This document shows positions 45,610 to 54,831 of a stretch of 64,000 nt of DNA, piece by piece. The first letter of the stretch is position 1; each line of letters starts with the position of its first letter. Source of the DNA: ZC4RG25 sp023428365 (GTDB taxonomy: Bacteria; Pseudomonadota; Alphaproteobacteria; Rhizobiales; Hyphomicrobiaceae). The notes under the pieces were generated by a model, which was not told where the DNA came from, searched no databases, and was given only the letters and a program-made list of their open reading frames with translations. The translations under genes were made by a program, and so were the position numbers. Where the stretch lies: contig JBNOAI010000012.1 in the NCBI GenBank assembly GCA_050283925.1, positions 173,857 to 237,856 of the forward strand, in the 5' to 3' direction.

Positions 45610-47610
45610 ATGAGCGCGACAAAGAAGCAGCAGGAATTCAACGAAGACGGCACGCTGCGGCGCAAGTACGAAATCGATGACATGCCCGAAAGCCGGGCAG
45701 GGCTTCGCGGCGCCATCGGATTGGTGTTGGCCAACGGGCTGGTGCTGCTCAAGACCGTTCTGTTCGGTTCTGAGGCTCCGGCGAGCCAGCTGCCGGCCTC
45801 GGCCCGCTACGGCGAAGCTGGCCAAAGCGTCGGCGACGGCGAAATCGCGCTCGCGGCGCTGTCTCCGCAGGATGATCGCGCTGCGCCGCAGGACGAGGAA
45901 GACCATCTGGCGAAGGGATCCGGCACGTCTGCGCATCTTCTTGGCGGCAGGCCAGCGTTCGTTCCCGAGGACATGCCGGACGTGGTGCCGAGGGGAGCCT
46001 CTGCGCTCCCGGCACCCAGCAATGACAACGAAGCGCTGTATGGCGCACAGCCAGGTGCGGCCATCAATCTGAGTGGCGTCGTCTCTGGCAAAGCGGGCAG
46101 CTCAACCGGGTCCGGTGGATCTGGCGGAGACTCTGCTTCCGCGCCTGGCGGGCCAAGCAAGCCGATGCCCCCCGGCCATGAGAACAATCATGATGACAAC
46201 GAGGATGACGATGCGGGGCCACCGCCGCGCACCAACCGGCTGCCGGTTATCACCGCGCCCGTGATCCTTGCCGACCTGATCTCGAACCAGTCCGTCATCC
46301 TCGCCCTCGCCGATCTGTTGCGGCACGCGTCCGATCCCGATGGCGATGCGCTGATCGTGCAGAATTTGACCGCGTCTTCGGGAGCACTCTCGCGGCGGAC
46401 GGATGGAAGCTGGATGTTCACCCCGGAGCCGGACGACACATCGGACGTCACCTTCAGCTATGTCATCAGCGACGGCACTGCCACCGTCGCTCAGACCGCC
46501 TTTATGGATCTCGTGCCACCGGAACGCAGCGTGATCGTTGGCACTCCAGGTGATGACACTTTGCTTGGTACGCCCCAGGATGACGTGATCGATGGTGGAG
46601 ATGGCAACGATCTGATCATCGGCCGCGAGGGCAACGACACCATCTACGGCGGAGCAGGCGATGACCGCATCATCGGCGGCGACGGCGACGATGTGATTTA
46701 TGCCGGAGACGGCGACGACATCGTGTTTGCCGGCGCCGGGAATGACGTCGTATTCGGCGGCGCGGGTGATGACATCATATTCGGCGAGGAGGGCGATGAT
46801 GCACTGTTCGGCGAAGACGGCAACGATATTTTGAACGGCGGCGCCGGCAATGACCTTCTCGTGGGTGGTGCCGGCAACGACACGCTCAACGGTGATGGCG
46901 GCGACGACATTCTCGACGGTGGCGAGGGCGATGACATAATCGACGGCGGTGCCGGCAACGATACGATCATCGGCGGAACTGGAAATGACATCGCCTATGG
47001 CGGTTCGGGCGATGACGTGTTCGTCGCATTCGCCGGTGATGGTGACGATCATTACGACGGCGGAGAAGGTACGGACACATACGATGCATCGAGCACAAGC
47101 GCCGATCTGGTTATCGATCTGACAGCCGGGACAGCGGTAAGTGACGATGTCGGTACGGATACGCTGAAGGATATCGAAAAGGTCATAGGTGGTTCGGGAA
47201 ACGACGTGATTGTCTCGAACGAGGCGCCCAACGTTCTCGTCGGCGGGCCAGGGCATGATGTTTTTGTTTTTCCGTCATCTCTGGCAGCCGGAAAAGGGCG
47301 CAATCGCGACAAGATCCTGGATTTCGAAGTCGGAGATCGCATCGATCTCGACGACATCAGCGATGAATTCGAGGACGCCTTCGACGCGACCTTCGTGGAC
47401 CACGGCATACGGCGCTTCGTGCTGATCAGCCATCAGGAAGAGTTCAGCAAGCCGGGCGAGCTGAAGTTCAAGTACGACTATGATCCGGAGACCAATCGGC
47501 CGGTGACGATCCTTCAGGGGAATATCGATTACGACGCCGAGGCAGAATTCGAGATTGAAATTGCCGGACACTACGAGCTCAAGGATCGCGACTTCTATGG
47601 CCAGGCTTGA
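45610..47610 (+). CDS. RTX repeat protein with cadherin-like domain, inside the secretion operon
   Basis: The product is 666 residues. The ATG at 45610 has AGGAGG; an upstream TTG frame start is less likely. It has a hydrophilic start, a hydrophobic stretch (GLRGAIGLVLANGLVLLKTVLF, about 38-59) and a Gly/Ser/Pro-rich linker. A cadherin/VCBS-like domain follows at about 205-300 (HASDPDGDALIVQNLTAS), then about ten GGxGxDxxx RTX repeats at 320-480 and a C-terminal part. Ca2+ would fold the repeats outside the cell. It may be a second substrate, an anchor or a helper for the peroxidase. Insertion between exporter and adaptor genes is unusual. Confidence 0.88.
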   Translation: MSATKKQQEFNEDGTLRRKYEIDDMPESRAGLRGAIGLVLANGLVLLKTVLFGSEAPASQLPASARYGEAGQSVGDGEIALAALSPQDDRAAPQDEEDHLAKGSGTSAHLLGGRPAFVPEDMPDVVPRGASALPAPSNDNEALYGAQPGAAINLSGVVSGKAGSSTGSGGSGGDSASAPGGPSKPMPPGHENNHDDNEDDDAGPPPRTNRLPVITAPVILADLISNQSVILALADLLRHASDPDGDALIVQNLTASSGALSRRTDGSWMFTPEPDDTSDVTFSYVISDGTATVAQTAFMDLVPPERSVIVGTPGDDTLLGTPQDDVIDGGDGNDLIIGREGNDTIYGGAGDDRIIGGDGDDVIYAGDGDDIVFAGAGNDVVFGGAGDDIIFGEEGDDALFGEDGNDILNGGAGNDLLVGGAGNDTLNGDGGDDILDGGEGDDIIDGGAGNDTIIGGTGNDIAYGGSGDDVFVAFAGDGDDHYDGGEGTDTYDASSTSADLVIDLTAGTAVSDDVGTDTLKDIEKVIGGSGNDVIVSNEAPNVLVGGPGHDVFVFPSSLAAGKGRNRDKILDFEVGDRIDLDDISDEFEDAFDATFVDHGIRRFVLISHQEEFSKPGELKFKYDYDPETNRPVTILQGNIDYDAEAEFEIEIAGHYELKDRDFYGQA

Positions 47611-47639
47611 AGCCGGGCGTGTCATGTGATGGTGCACTG

Positions 47640-48944
47640 ATGACCAATTCCACACCTTCGGCCGGCTCAAGTTTTTCGATCGGCCGGCACGTGTTGTTTG
47701 CCACTCTTGTCATGCTTGGATTGTTGGGCGGCATAGGGGGGTGGGCGGCAACCGCAAGCCTTTCCGGAGCGGTCATAGCGCCGGGTACGTTCGTCGTTGA
47801 ACTGAACGTCAAGAAGGTGCAGCACAGCTACGGTGGCATCGTCTCCGAGATCAACGTCAAGAATGGCGACCTGGTCGAGGCTGGCGAAGTTCTTATCCGC
47901 CTCGATCCCACGCAGATCGGTGCGGAAATCGCCATCATTCGCTCCCAGATCACCGAGATGACCGCGCGCTCCGCGCGTCTGGCCGCGGAGCGCGATAATC
48001 TACCCGCGGTCGTCATGCCGGTCGCCCTGCTGGCTCTGGGTGATGATGCACGCGCCGCTGTCGACGGCGAATTCAGACTGTTTGAAGAAAACCGGCGAAC
48101 GCGCGAAAGCCAGAAAGAGCAGCTGCGCCTGCGCATCGAACAATTGGAGGAAGAGATAACGGGTCTCTCGGCGCAGCGCGACGCCAAGGGTGGCGAGCTG
48201 AAGCTGATCCAAAAAGAGCTTGAGCAAATCCGTTTGCTGCACAGCAAGCAGCTCACCGTAGTTTCTCGGGTTTACGCCATGGAGCGCGAAGAAAAACGGC
48301 TTGGCGGAGACTTTGGTGGCCTGATCGCGCAGATCGCACGGGCGAAGGGACAAATCAGTGAGATCAGGGTGCAGATCCTGAGCGTTGATGAAACTGCGCG
48401 GGCGCAGGCGCAGCGCGAACTGCGCACCATCGAGTCACGCCTGCCGGAACTCAACGAGCGGGAAGTGGCCGCACGTGACAAGCTCAACCGCATCGAGCTG
48501 CGCGCGCCTCAGAAGGGCATCGTGCATGAGCTCGCCGTGCATACAGTGGGTGGCGTGATAACGGCGGCTGAGCAGGTGATGCTAATCGTGCCGGAGGAGG
48601 ACAGCCTGACGATCCAGGCGCGGTTCTCGCCAACCGACATCGATCAGGTCGTCGTGGGCCGGCAGGCAAAGCTCAGGCTGTCTGCGTTCAACCAGCAGAC
48701 TACGCCGGAACTGGACGGCCATGTCATCCAGGTATCGGCCGATGTCACACTGGATCCCAAAACCGGCCAGAATTATTACGTCGCGCGTCTGGAAATGGAC
48801 GACAAATCGCGCCGTACTGTAGGTGAGTTGAAGCTTGTGCCCGGCATGCCGGTCGAAGTGTTTATTTCAACCGGCCAGCGAACGGCGCTATCCTACCTCT
48901 CCAAGCCGTTCACCGATCAGATGAACCGCGCATTCCGGGAGTAA
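47640..48944 (+). CDS. Type I secretion membrane-fusion protein (HlyD/PrtE class)
   Basis: The product is 434 residues when begun at the ATG at 47640. A single membrane helix lies at about 17-37 (VLFATLVMLGLLGGIGGWAA). The family core follows: the biotinyl-lipoyl half GGIVSEINVKNGDLVEAGEVLIRLD, a long coiled coil (about 95-265), the second lipoyl half RAPQKGIVHELAVHTVGGVI and a beta-barrel end. It bridges the ABC exporter to an outer-membrane TolC-type pore. No TolC-like gene is in the window. It ends the operon, with a hairpin just after the stop. Confidence 0.94.
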   Translation: MTNSTPSAGSSFSIGRHVLFATLVMLGLLGGIGGWAATASLSGAVIAPGTFVVELNVKKVQHSYGGIVSEINVKNGDLVEAGEVLIRLDPTQIGAEIAIIRSQITEMTARSARLAAERDNLPAVVMPVALLALGDDARAAVDGEFRLFEENRRTRESQKEQLRLRIEQLEEEITGLSAQRDAKGGELKLIQKELEQIRLLHSKQLTVVSRVYAMEREEKRLGGDFGGLIAQIARAKGQISEIRVQILSVDETARAQAQRELRTIESRLPELNEREVAARDKLNRIELRAPQKGIVHELAVHTVGGVITAAEQVMLIVPEEDSLTIQARFSPTDIDQVVVGRQAKLRLSAFNQQTTPELDGHVIQVSADVTLDPKTGQNYYVARLEMDDKSRRTVGELKLVPGMPVEVFISTGQRTALSYLSKPFTDQMNRAFRE

Positions 48945-48982
48945 ATGCGCGGCGGTGAGCGAATTCAATCGCCGCCGCGCAT
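48945..48982 (+). terminator. Hairpin at the end of the secretion operon
   Basis: An 11-base GC-rich stem (48945-48955 with 48972-48982) and a 16-base loop start at the base after the HlyD stop. No T-run follows. The following 235 bases up to the formate dehydrogenase operon hold no gene I can support. Confidence 0.55.
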
Positions 48983-49217
48983 GACTGGAACCTCTTCTTA
49001 CGCGCAGAGTTCGCGCAGTTCTTCCACCGCGGCGCCAGGGCCGGTCAAGACTGGGCAGGACGCGCTTAAGACCACACAATGATGATCAGCCGAAGCCATC
49101 GTCAGCCAATCGCGACCGTGGTGATTCGTCGGACGCGGCCTGACGCGCCGGATTGATGGCGAGCGCCGCGAGGTGATGCGGTGAGGCGGGTTATGGTGGG
49201 ACGACAGTGTGTGGGCG

Positions 49218-50144
49218 CTAATCCTTGCCGTGTTTTGTACGACTCTGGACGTGCGTGAAGCCGAACCTGCCCTTGATGCAGAGGTTGCCGTGGCTGACCG
49301 AATGATCGTGTGGTGACGTTACCTTAACGATCTTGTTGTCCTGGACGTGCAGGTTCACGTTACAGCCGACACCACAGTAGGTGCAGATCGTGGTTGTCTG
49401 GGTTTGCTGCGACTCGTCCCAAGTGCCCTCGGCACGCATGTCGTATTCGGATTTAAATGACAGCGCCCCCGTCGGGCAAACTTCCACGCAGTTTCCACAG
49501 AAGACGCACGCGGAGTCCGGCAGCTCCGCAGCGTACTCCGTTGAGATCTGGGAGTCGAACCCGCGACCAGCGATCTGGATCGCGAAGCTATTCTGCCACT
49601 GCGTCCCGCAGGCATCCACGCACTTGTAGCAGAGGATGCACTTGCTGTAGTCGCGCACATAAAGATCGTTATCGACCTTCACCGGCTGGTTCATCGTGGC
49701 GGCAACGCTGCCATTGCCGGCGTGGTGCTCGCCTGGCTCGTGGATATCGCGCGTGAGATCTTCATCAGAGCGTTCGCCGTAACGCTCGGAGTCGGCGTTG
49801 TAACGCTGTTTCCATTCGGTGATCCGCGGCGTAGTAGACAGATCGACCGAAGAGTCGAGCAGCTCCAGCACGAGGCGACGGCTGTGTCGCACACGGTCGG
49901 TGTCGGTGAAAACCTCCATCCCAGCCTGCACCTTGCGGGAGCAGGACGGCACGAGGACGCGCGAGCCTTTGAGCTCGACCATGCAGACGCGGCAAGCATT
50001 CTTGGGCGTGAGCGTGTCGCCGTAGCAAAGGGTGGGTGTATCCTTCCCCGCGGCGTTACACGCAGTGAGGATCGTGCTCCCTTCCGGTACGCTCACCTCT
50101 TCGCCGTCGATAGAAATCGTAACCTGCTGGACAGGCGCGTTCAT
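49218..50144 (-). CDS. Formate dehydrogenase iron-sulfur subunit carrying the detached N-terminal part of the alpha subunit
   Basis: The product is 308 residues, with its ATG at 50144 overlapping the FdhB stop by four bases; the frame extends further upstream but runs inside FdhB. It has a [2Fe-2S] plant-type domain (CRVCMVELKG), two [4Fe-4S] clusters (CILCYKCVDAC, CVFCGNCVEVCP) and then CTYCGVGCNVNLHV ... GNLCIKGRFGF, the [4Fe-4S] domain that normally opens the molybdopterin part. In FdsA/Fdh1A-type enzymes all of this is fused to the catalytic chain; here it ends 20 residues later (HVQSRTKHGKD). It would carry electrons from the active site to the diaphorase unit. Confidence 0.88.
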   Translation of the reverse strand: MNAPVQQVTISIDGEEVSVPEGSTILTACNAAGKDTPTLCYGDTLTPKNACRVCMVELKGSRVLVPSCSRKVQAGMEVFTDTDRVRHSRRLVLELLDSSVDLSTTPRITEWKQRYNADSERYGERSDEDLTRDIHEPGEHHAGNGSVAATMNQPVKVDNDLYVRDYSKCILCYKCVDACGTQWQNSFAIQIAGRGFDSQISTEYAAELPDSACVFCGNCVEVCPTGALSFKSEYDMRAEGTWDESQQTQTTTICTYCGVGCNVNLHVQDNKIVKVTSPHDHSVSHGNLCIKGRFGFTHVQSRTKHGKD

Positions 50145-51994
50145 CTGCTTTCCTTCAGTATGCCGAGGCGATCGATAGCAGACTCGACGGCATTCCAGGC
50201 GGCCTGACCGAGGCCGCAGATCGAAGAATCTTTCATCACGAGACCCACATCCCGAAGCAGGATAATGTCGCGTCCGGTGGCAGCAGCATCTTTGCGATTG
50301 TTCATAATGCGCAGCAGCGCCTCCTCCTGCCGTACGGTACCGACGCGGCAGGGTACGCATTGTCCGCAAGACTCGTCGCGGAAGAAGCGCGCGATACGAA
50401 GCAGAATGGCGGGCAGATCGACAGTATCGTCGAAGGCCAATACGACACCCGAGCCAAGGGTGGCATTGTTGGCGCGAGCGCCCTCGAAGGTGAGCGGAAT
50501 ATTGAGTTCGTCGGCGCGCACGAATACGCCTGCCGCGCCGCCCAGCAGCACCGCCTGCAACTTTCGGCCGTGAGGCACTCCGCCGGCGAGTTTGAGAATG
50601 TCGCCCAACGTCGCGCCGAACGGCACTTCGTAGACCCCGGGGCGCACGAGGTTGCCCGACACACAAAACAGCTTGGGTCCGGTCGAGCCTTCAGTCCCGA
50701 TCTTGGTGTACTGCGCGCCGCCGATCCGCATGATGAGCGGCACGTTGCACAAGGTCTCGACGTTGTTGACCACCGTCGGTTTGCTGAAGAGTCCGGCTTC
50801 GAACGGGAATGGTGGCTTGGAGCGCGGCTCGCCGCGATAACCTTCAATCGAATTGAAGATCGCGGTTTCTTCGCCGCAGATATAGGCGCCGGCACCGCGT
50901 CGGATCTCCAGATCGAAGCGCCATCCTTTGCTCATGACGTTATCACCCAGGAACCCGCGTCCGCGCGCTCTGTCGATAGCGATGTGCAGCAACCGGTGCG
51001 CGCGTGGGTACTCACCGCGCAAATAAATGTAGCCGCGCTCGGCGCCGATGGCGTAACCCGCAATCGTCATCGACTCGATCAATGCAAACGGATCGCCCTC
51101 GAGGATGGCGCGATCCTTGAATGTGCCGGGCTCGGACTCGTCAGCGTTGCAGACGAGATAGCGAGGCGTTGCAGGCTGCTTGGCGGTGCTTTCCCATTTG
51201 ATGCCGGCCGGGAATGCAGCGCCGCCGCGACCCATCAGCCGAGAGTCCTTGACCTCGCTGATCACCTGCGCCGGGCTCATCTCAAACGCCTTCCGAAGTC
51301 CCGCATAGCCGTCGTTCGCGAGATAGTCGTCGATGCTTTCCGGGTCGACCTTGCCGACGCGCTTGAGCAGCATCAGGCCTTCTTCGCCGGCCTGCGGTAC
51401 CGCCGTGACCGGAGGCGCCTCGGCGGCGAGTGCGGCGGGTCCGTCGTTCAGTGCGAGGACGATCTCATCGACCGTAGCGGGACCGATCAGGTGCTCATGA
51501 GGTGGATCTCCCGCTTCCGCCGCCAATGCGGCAGGGGCGCGTTCACACACACCGAGACAAGGACTGTGCTTCCAGCCGGTCGCTGCCGATGCCGGACCCA
51601 ATCGCTTTTCAAGGCCAGCGCAGATTTCTTTGGAGCCACGCGCCATGCACGCAATGTCGGTGCAAACATGCACGATACGCTTCGGTCGCGGATGGGTGGA
51701 GAACATCGCGTAGAATGTCGCGACGCTGTAGACGTCGGCAGGCGCCACGTTGAGCCGTCGTCCGATGTAATTCAGCGCGCCGTGGCTGATCCAGCCGACG
51801 CGGTCATTCACGGTGTGGAGGGCCTCCATGACGAGATGCCGGCGGGACCGCGCCGCGTGGCCGGTGTGCGCGCGCCGGAGATCGTGTTCGTCGCGTTCAC
51901 CTCCGTGCCAGCCACCCTCGCCCACGCCAAGCAACCGATCGACCGCATCCCGCTCGTCTGCGGACGCCTCGGCATTCGAGAACTTCAAGTCCAC
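50141..51994 (-). CDS. NAD-dependent formate dehydrogenase, diaphorase subunit (NuoE-NuoF fusion)
   Basis: The product is 617 residues, starting at a GTG. The N-terminal part is NuoE-like with a [2Fe-2S] site (CTDIAC and CLGVC). The C-terminal part is NuoF-like: an FMN/NAD site GRGGAAFPAGIKWE, GAGAYICGEETAIF and the [4Fe-4S] motif SCGQCVPCRVGT. This fused form matches the Fdh1B/FdsB class of NAD-linked formate dehydrogenases. It passes electrons from formate to NAD+. The first 60 residues are poorly conserved, and the true start might be the internal ATG at 51829. Genes before and after belong to the same enzyme. Confidence 0.93.
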   Translation of the reverse strand: MDLKFSNAEASADERDAVDRLLGVGEGGWHGGERDEHDLRRAHTGHAARSRRHLVMEALHTVNDRVGWISHGALNYIGRRLNVAPADVYSVATFYAMFSTHPRPKRIVHVCTDIACMARGSKEICAGLEKRLGPASAATGWKHSPCLGVCERAPAALAAEAGDPPHEHLIGPATVDEIVLALNDGPAALAAEAPPVTAVPQAGEEGLMLLKRVGKVDPESIDDYLANDGYAGLRKAFEMSPAQVISEVKDSRLMGRGGAAFPAGIKWESTAKQPATPRYLVCNADESEPGTFKDRAILEGDPFALIESMTIAGYAIGAERGYIYLRGEYPRAHRLLHIAIDRARGRGFLGDNVMSKGWRFDLEIRRGAGAYICGEETAIFNSIEGYRGEPRSKPPFPFEAGLFSKPTVVNNVETLCNVPLIMRIGGAQYTKIGTEGSTGPKLFCVSGNLVRPGVYEVPFGATLGDILKLAGGVPHGRKLQAVLLGGAAGVFVRADELNIPLTFEGARANNATLGSGVVLAFDDTVDLPAILLRIARFFRDESCGQCVPCRVGTVRQEEALLRIMNNRKDAAATGRDIILLRDVGLVMKDSSICGLGQAAWNAVESAIDRLGILKESR

Positions 51995-52006
51995 AATTAG
52001 TCCATC

Positions 52007-53989
52007 CTATTCCGTGGGCTCGAGGCCTTGCTTCTCGCGATTGCTCTTAGCGAAGACATTTCTCTCCCAAGTCGGAATTTCGTTTGTCTTCTCTACCCTG
52101 ACAGCAGTCGCCTTGAATTCGGCAGTGCCGGCGATCGGGTCGTTCGCCTCGATGGTGAGCGCGTTGACGTCCACCTCGTCGGGGAAGTTGCAAGCCATGA
52201 AGAGCAATCCCGGACGCAGCCCCGGCTCCTTACGCGCAGGCGCCAACACGGAGCCACGTCGCGAACTGATCCGCACCCATTCGCCCTCATTGACATCGAG
52301 CCGAGCCATGTCTTCCGGAGAGAGATCGACACAGGCTCCAAATCGGATCGGCGAGTTGAAGCCGCCGGACTGCACGCCGGTGTTGTAGTCGGTGAGCCGC
52401 CGCCCCGTCGTCAGGCGCAGCGGGAATTCATCGTCGAGCTTGTCCACCGGCAGGCTGTGCTCGGGAGTGCCGAACTGGGCCGGCATTCCGCGCTTCTCTG
52501 GATCCTTCTCCCAAAGCCGGCCATGAAGGAACGGCGACTCTGGGCCGTTTTCATCCGGGAAGGGCCACTGCAAACCGCCGCGTTCCTTAAGCAGCTTGTA
52601 GGTCATTCCGTGGTGTTTCGGCGACACCGCGCGCAGGTCATCCCAGACTTGCTCTGCGGTCTGCACCGGCCAGTGATAGCCCATACGCTCCGCGACCAGA
52701 CGCATTATCTCGATATCATCCTTCGCGCTTCCGGGTGAATCCAGCGCCTTTCGCACAAGCTGGACCCGCCTTTCGCTGTTCGTGAACGTGCCGTCGCTTT
52801 CGCACCACGCCGCGGCGGACGGGAACACAACATCGGCGTAGCTCGCGGTCCTGGTGAGAAAGATATCCTGCACGACCAGATGGTCCAGATTCTCCAGGCG
52901 CTTGCCGACCGCGTTGGAATCGGCATCGGACTGGACGGGATTCTCACCGATGATGTAGAGGTTCGTCATATGACCCTCGTCCATCGCGTGCATCATCTCT
53001 GAAAGCGTCATGCCGTATTTCGGTGGCATCGTGACGTTCCACAGTCGCTCGAACTTCGCGCGATGCTCAGCATTCCCAACGTCCTGGAAGCCTGGGAGAT
53101 TCTTTGGGATCGCGCCCATATCGCCGCCACCCTGAACGTTGTTCTGGCCCCGCAACGGAACAAGGCCCGCACCCCAGCGGCCGACTTGGCCGGTGAGAAG
53201 TGCGAGGTTGCAAAGCGAGCGCACATTGTCGGTGCCGTTGTGATGCTCCGTGATGCCGAGCGTCCAGCACAGCTGAGCACGCTCCGCTTTGGCATAGTCG
53301 TGCGCAAGCGCGCGGATCAGCTCCGCGGGTACGCCCGTCTCGCGCGCAGTGACTTCCAGAGTCCACGGTTCGCATTTCTTGACGTAATCATCGAAGCCGA
53401 AAGTCGCGTTCGCGACAAATTCCTTGTTGACCAAGCCTGCGTGAATGATCTCGCGGCCGATGCCGTAGGCCAACGCGACATCAGTGCCGACGTCGAGACC
53501 AAGCCAGGCGTCAGCCCACTCGGCCGTCTTCGATCGGCGCGGATCGACCGCGTAGACCTTGGCGCCCTTGTGGATCGCCTTCAACGCGTGATGGAAGAAA
53601 ATCGGATGCGCCTCCCGGGCGTTCGAGCCCCAGAAAACGAGCAAATCCGCGTCCTCGGCCTCACGATAGGACGAGGTACCACCGCCAGCTCCAAATACGT
53701 GCACCAGACCGGCGACACTGGGAGCGTGTCAGGTTCGATTACATGAGTCGATGTTGTTGGTGCCAATCACCGCACGCGCGAACCTCTGAGCGATGAAGTT
53801 CATCTCGTTGGTCGAGCGCGAGCAAGAGAACATGCCGAACGCATCGGGACCGTGAGCCTCGCGGTTGCGGAGAAATCCCTTGGCAGCGCGATCAAGCGCC
53901 TCATCCCAAGAGGCAGGGCGCAATACACCGTCGTCGCGAACGAGCGGCTCCGTGAGTCGCTCGTAATTCTGCTTCCCTTGTCTGCCCAT
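52007..53989 (-). CDS. Formate dehydrogenase catalytic subunit, selenocysteine-containing (UGA at residue 87)
   Basis: Read through the in-frame TGA at 53729-53731, the product is 660 residues. The TGA falls exactly at the active-site position: NNIDSCNRT-U-HAPSVAGLVHVFGAGG, where other enzymes have Cys or Sec. A SECIS hairpin follows the codon. The ATG at 53989 has AGGAG six bases upstream; 54004 is an earlier ATG. The frame is clean otherwise and ends 12 bases before FdhB. Bis-MGD binding regions are present (VFWGSNAREAHP, RGQNNVQGGGDMGA, GENPVQSDADS). The usual N-terminal [4Fe-4S] domain is missing and is encoded in the third gene. Naive gene calling would split this gene at the UGA. Confidence 0.88.
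53699..53718 (-). promoter_or_regulatory. SECIS-type stem-loop directing selenocysteine insertion
   Basis: On the minus strand a 20-base hairpin starts ten bases after the UGA. A three-pair base (GUG/CAC), a single bulged U and a four-pair upper stem with one G-U pair carry the loop GGUCU. Bulged U and GGUCU loop are the SelB-binding features of the E. coli fdhF SECIS. The fold was drawn by eye. Confidence 0.88.
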
Positions 53990-54010
53990 GTCGAACTCCT
54001 GCATCTTGCT

Positions 54011-54032
54011 CGATAGATACCGTATACTATCG
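54011..54032. promoter_or_regulatory. Imperfect palindrome upstream of the formate dehydrogenase operon
   Basis: The sequence CGATAGATAC-CGTATACTATCG is an inverted repeat with one base inserted in one arm, 22 bases upstream of the fdhA-type ATG at 53989. A third half-site (CGTATCC) lies just beyond. It could be a regulator site or part of the promoter. No binding protein is assigned. Confidence 0.4.
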
Positions 54033-54831
54033 CCGTATCCAGCAGGCGCAACGAGCGCTGATCGCGTAGACTTGCCGATACAGAGATGAACGCATAGGGC
54101 GGCTGGCGGAACGAGTCACCGTGAAAATCCTAGTCCCGCAATCGAGTGGCTGCGGCTAAGAAAGGGAATCGAGGCGCGCGATCCTTCGTCGCGGTCCGTC
54201 GTTACTACCATTCCGAGCCCCCAAACCCGCGCCCCAATGCCGAAAAATCAACACCTGCCAATCGGAGAGCTTGCGGCTCTCGTAACTATTTGACAAATGA
54301 ATTTTACCGCACGTTTAATCCTGGTATTTTGATACGAAGCTAGGCAGTCGCTACCGTCGGATCACAGAGGCAGCGCTAAGGAAAAGGCGGTCCGCATCCC
54401 GTGGCCGCCCATCGCTATCAACAGAGACGCGCGATTGACCAGCAGACGCTCAAAAGTCCTCTGGTGCTCGGCTGTTTGATGACGCGCAAGCGCGCGCGTG
54501 ACCGCCGCGTGTCTCCACTTCGTTGCCGGAGTGCGTTGGCGTGATCCTCATGCGATAGTCGGTTTCTCCCAAGATGCTGACCAATCCCGACCCGTGACAA
54601 ACCTGAGATCCTAGTCGCGGCCGCACTGGCGGCTCCGAGTCATGAGGGACTCCGACCTTGACGATGCATCCCCATTGAGGGGTCGGGTCGATGGCTACTC
54701 GCGCAACCTTCATGGAGATACGAAAGCACCATAACTTGCAGACAAGTCCTCATGAACTTGTGCGCGCACTTGTGGCGGCAGCTCCGGATGATGCAGAATG
54801 CCCTTCTGTACCTCGTCAGGAGATCTCAGCG
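54033..54831. other. Gap of about 800 bases without a supported gene
   Basis: Short frames here (60-90 codons, both strands) lack ribosome sites and recognisable content, and base use is irregular. It must include the promoter of the formate dehydrogenase operon at its left end. The rest looks like decayed sequence leading into two broken genes. Confidence 0.5.

Noticed and set aside
49218..50666. Longer 482-codon start for the iron-sulfur subunit
   Set aside because: The upstream part overlaps the NuoEF-like gene in another frame; the ATG at 50144 gives a four-base overlap and a normal [2Fe-2S] domain start.
50360..52000. 546-codon open frame antisense to the NuoEF-like formate dehydrogenase gene
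   Set aside because: Shadow frame; the minus strand encodes all cofactor motifs.
53729..53731. Stop codon splitting the formate dehydrogenase gene, read as a pseudogene
   Set aside because: The stop is UGA, falls exactly at the catalytic Sec/Cys position, is followed by a SECIS-type hairpin, and the frame is intact on both sides.
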